Below the pieces are notes generated by a model. It searched no databases. It was given only the letters and a program-made list of their open reading frames with translations, and was not told the DNA's origin. Shown in pieces: positions 7,299-8,599 of a stretch of DNA of 8,599 nucleotides. The position numbers and the translations under genes were made by a program. Within the stretch, counting starts at the first letter, position 1, and the number at the start of each line of letters is the position of its first letter. Where the stretch lies: positions 1 to 8,599 of the forward strand of contig JAUVDE010000126.1 in NCBI GenBank assembly GCA_030595485.1, written 5' to 3'. The stretch comes from Draconibacterium sp. GTDB lineage: Bacteria > Bacteroidota > Bacteroidia > Bacteroidales > Prolixibacteraceae.

Positions 7299-7991
7299 AT
7301 GTTGAACTTATTAATGATTCAATCAGACCTTCCTCAGGAAATGGAAGCTTTAGTAACCGAACCGGAAGGAATATCTACAAAATTTATTGACATGGCCATG
7401 AAAGGAGGTTGGATAATGCTTCCAATACTTGGCCTATCTTTTATTGCAGTTTATATTTTTATCGATCGCTTTTTTGCGATTTTTAAGGCCGGGAAATTTG
7501 ATTCGGGTTTATTGGAAAATATTAAAGGATACATTACTACCGGGAAGATTGATGCTGCGATTGCACTTTGCCGAAGTAATCCAAATCCAGCTTCCCGCAT
7601 GTTAGAAAAAGGAATCAGCCGAATTGGCCGTCCACTAACCGACGTAAATGCTGCCATCGAAAATGTTGGTAACCTCGAGATTTCAAAACTCGAAAAAGGA
7701 CTTCCGGTACTTGCTTCTGTAGCTGGTGGAGCTCCAATGATTGGTTTCCTGGGAACAGTAATAGGAATGATTCAGGCTTTTTACGATATGTCGAACGCTG
7801 GGAATAACATCGATGTCACCTTGCTTTCAACAGGTATTTACCAAGCAATGGTTACAACAGTTGCCGGTTTAACAGTTGGTATTATCGCCTACTTCGCCTA
7901 CAACATTCTTGTGGCTAATGTAGAAAAAGTGGTATTCAAAATGGAAGCCACCACATCGGAATTTATGGATTTATTGAACGAACCCGTTTAA
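7299..7991 (+). CDS. exbB: ExbB/TolQ/MotA-family proton channel subunit
   Basis: Channel subunit of an ExbB-ExbD-TonB motor, which converts inner-membrane proton-motive force into force on outer-membrane TonB-dependent transporters. The 230-residue protein has three predicted membrane helices: about 37-56 (GGWIMLPILGLSFIAVYIF), 136-158 (PVLASVAGGAPMIGFLGTVI), and 181-206 (including MVTTVAGLTVGIIAYFAYN). A cytoplasmic loop (about 60-130) contains ENVGNLEISKLEKGL. T153 in GFLGTVIG and T187 in VTTVAGLT align with the conserved pore-lining threonines of the family. I chose ATG 7299 because MLNLLMIQSD resembles Bacteroidota ExbB starts. An in-frame TTG at 7290 would add only three residues. No Shine-Dalgarno is seen. 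The exbD gene follows after 9 nt, so the two are almost certainly cotranscribed. A TolQ-like label is possible from sequence alone, but the partner order favours ExbB. Confidence 0.93.
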   Translation: MLNLLMIQSDLPQEMEALVTEPEGISTKFIDMAMKGGWIMLPILGLSFIAVYIFIDRFFAIFKAGKFDSGLLENIKGYITTGKIDAAIALCRSNPNPASRMLEKGISRIGRPLTDVNAAIENVGNLEISKLEKGLPVLASVAGGAPMIGFLGTVIGMIQAFYDMSNAGNNIDVTLLSTGIYQAMVTTVAGLTVGIIAYFAYNILVANVEKVVFKMEATTSEFMDLLNEPV

Positions 7992-8000
7992 ATAGCGCAA

Positions 8001-8408
8001 ATGGCACTAAAAAAGAGAAATAAAGTAAATGCACAATTTAGCATGTCGTCGATGACTGACATTGTGTTTCTGTTGCTGATTTTCTTTATGGTAACTTCAA
8101 CTTTAATTGCGCCAAACGCTTTGAAATTATTGCTTCCACAAAGTAATAACCAAACCTCGGCTAAGGCAATTACAACCATATCGATTACAAAAAATCTGAA
8201 ATATTACATAAACGATAACGACAACGTAAAACAAGTATCGTTTAATGAAATAGAACCTTTTCTGGTCAATAAATTTGGCTCAGCTAACGACGATATTTTT
8301 ATTGCGCTTCATGCCGACCAAACCGTGCCGGTAAACGAAGTTGTTAAGATGATGAATATTGCCCGAAGAAATAAATACAAAATGATATTGGCCACAGCTC
8401 CTGAATAG
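8001..8408 (+). CDS. exbD: ExbD/TolR-family biopolymer transport protein
   Basis: Second subunit of the motor. ExbD has one membrane helix that sits inside the ExbB ring and a periplasmic domain that engages TonB. The 135-residue product has a short basic cytoplasmic start (MALKKRNKVNAQFSMSS), then TDIVFLLLIFFMVTSTL, where D20 is the conserved protonatable aspartate of the proton path. LLLPQS marks the helix exit. The periplasmic domain ends with ALHADQTVPVNEVVKMMNIA and MILATAPE, the usual ExbD fold C-terminus. The length is normal and nothing essential is missing. It begins 9 nt after the exbB stop and ends 25 nt before the TonB-like gene, which fits one operon. No Shine-Dalgarno is visible ahead of the ATG. 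Confidence 0.95.
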   Translation: MALKKRNKVNAQFSMSSMTDIVFLLLIFFMVTSTLIAPNALKLLLPQSNNQTSAKAITTISITKNLKYYINDNDNVKQVSFNEIEPFLVNKFGSANDDIFIALHADQTVPVNEVVKMMNIARRNKYKMILATAPE

Positions 8409-8433
8409 TTGTAATTTATTACCTAAGTGATTG

Positions 8434-8599
8434 ATGGAGGGAAGAGAAGAATATAGCGAGCGTAAGAAAGGGATAATTGGATCAATTGTTTTTCATGCAA
8501 TTGTATTGATCTTACTTCTATTCCTTGGTTTTTTTACACCACTTCCATTACCCGGAGAAGAAGGTATTTTAGTAAACTTTGGCGATACCGAAACTGGTT
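8434..8599 (+). CDS. TonB-family energy transducer (5' part only, runs off right edge)
   Basis: Only 55 codons are visible. They show a basic cytoplasmic N-terminus (MEGREEYSERKKG), one hydrophobic anchor at about residues 13-34, then a Pro-rich exit (TPLPLPGEE) and GILVNFGDTETG. This order (N-in single anchor followed by an ILVNFG motif) is what I know from Bacteroidota TonB/TolA-like proteins encoded directly after exbD. The protein would link ExbB-ExbD to outer-membrane TonB-dependent transporters through a C-terminal domain that lies outside the window and so cannot be confirmed. ATG 8434 is preferred. The in-frame TTG at 8431 is preceded immediately by a stop (8428-8430), so the start cannot lie much further upstream. 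A TolA-like role is the main alternative. Confidence 0.8.
   Translation, partial: MEGREEYSERKKGIIGSIVFHAIVLILLLFLGFFTPLPLPGEEGILVNFGDTETG

Noticed and set aside
7988..8179. Minus-strand open frame of 63 codons over the exbD start
   Set aside because: It is antisense to the conserved ExbD membrane helix. Its hydrophobicity simply mirrors that helix.

Overview
This AT-rich window looks like ordinary chromosomal core sequence from a member of the Bacteroidota, perhaps a free-living or marine Bacteroidales/Marinilabiliales-type lineage. The phylum call rests on four things. The long TamB protein has the form typical of this phylum. The third gene of the exbB-exbD cluster is a TonB-family protein with a GILVNFG motif just after its membrane anchor. 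Leaders are A/T-rich and mostly lack Shine-Dalgarno sequences. The octamer TATTTTTG, a match to the Bacteroidota -7 consensus TAnnTTTG, occurs in two intergenic gaps. The finer lineage is a guess.

Layout. Positions 1-953 (minus strand) hold tsaD, the tRNA t6A transferase, missing only about its last 20-25 residues beyond the left edge. A 181-bp divergent gap (954-1134) separates it from a 4.4-kb tamB-like gene (1135-5502, plus). A 198-bp gap (5503-5700) then leads to nhaD, a Na+/H+ antiporter (5701-7143), which is followed by a strong intrinsic terminator (7231-7264). Next comes a tight plus-strand cluster of exbB (7299-7991), exbD (8001-8408) and the start of a tonB-like gene (8434 to the right edge).

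How the genes relate. TsaD acts in tRNA modification and has no obvious functional tie to its neighbours. TamB is predicted to span the periplasm from the inner to the outer membrane. ExbB, ExbD and the TonB-like protein form an inner-membrane motor that uses proton-motive force to energise outer-membrane transport. NhaD exchanges Na+ for H+ across the same inner membrane. The right half is therefore about ion gradients and the envelope, but the terminator suggests nhaD and the exb cluster are separate transcripts.

I found no mobile elements, CRISPR, RNA genes, defence genes or clearly novel system. The item most worth checking is the tamB 5' end. Coding-like codons continue in frame upstream of the only usable start (GTG 1135). 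A better-looking ATG at 1080 joins that frame only if one A is removed from an A6 run at 1108-1113, which suggests a sequencing indel, a slippage site or a misassigned start.
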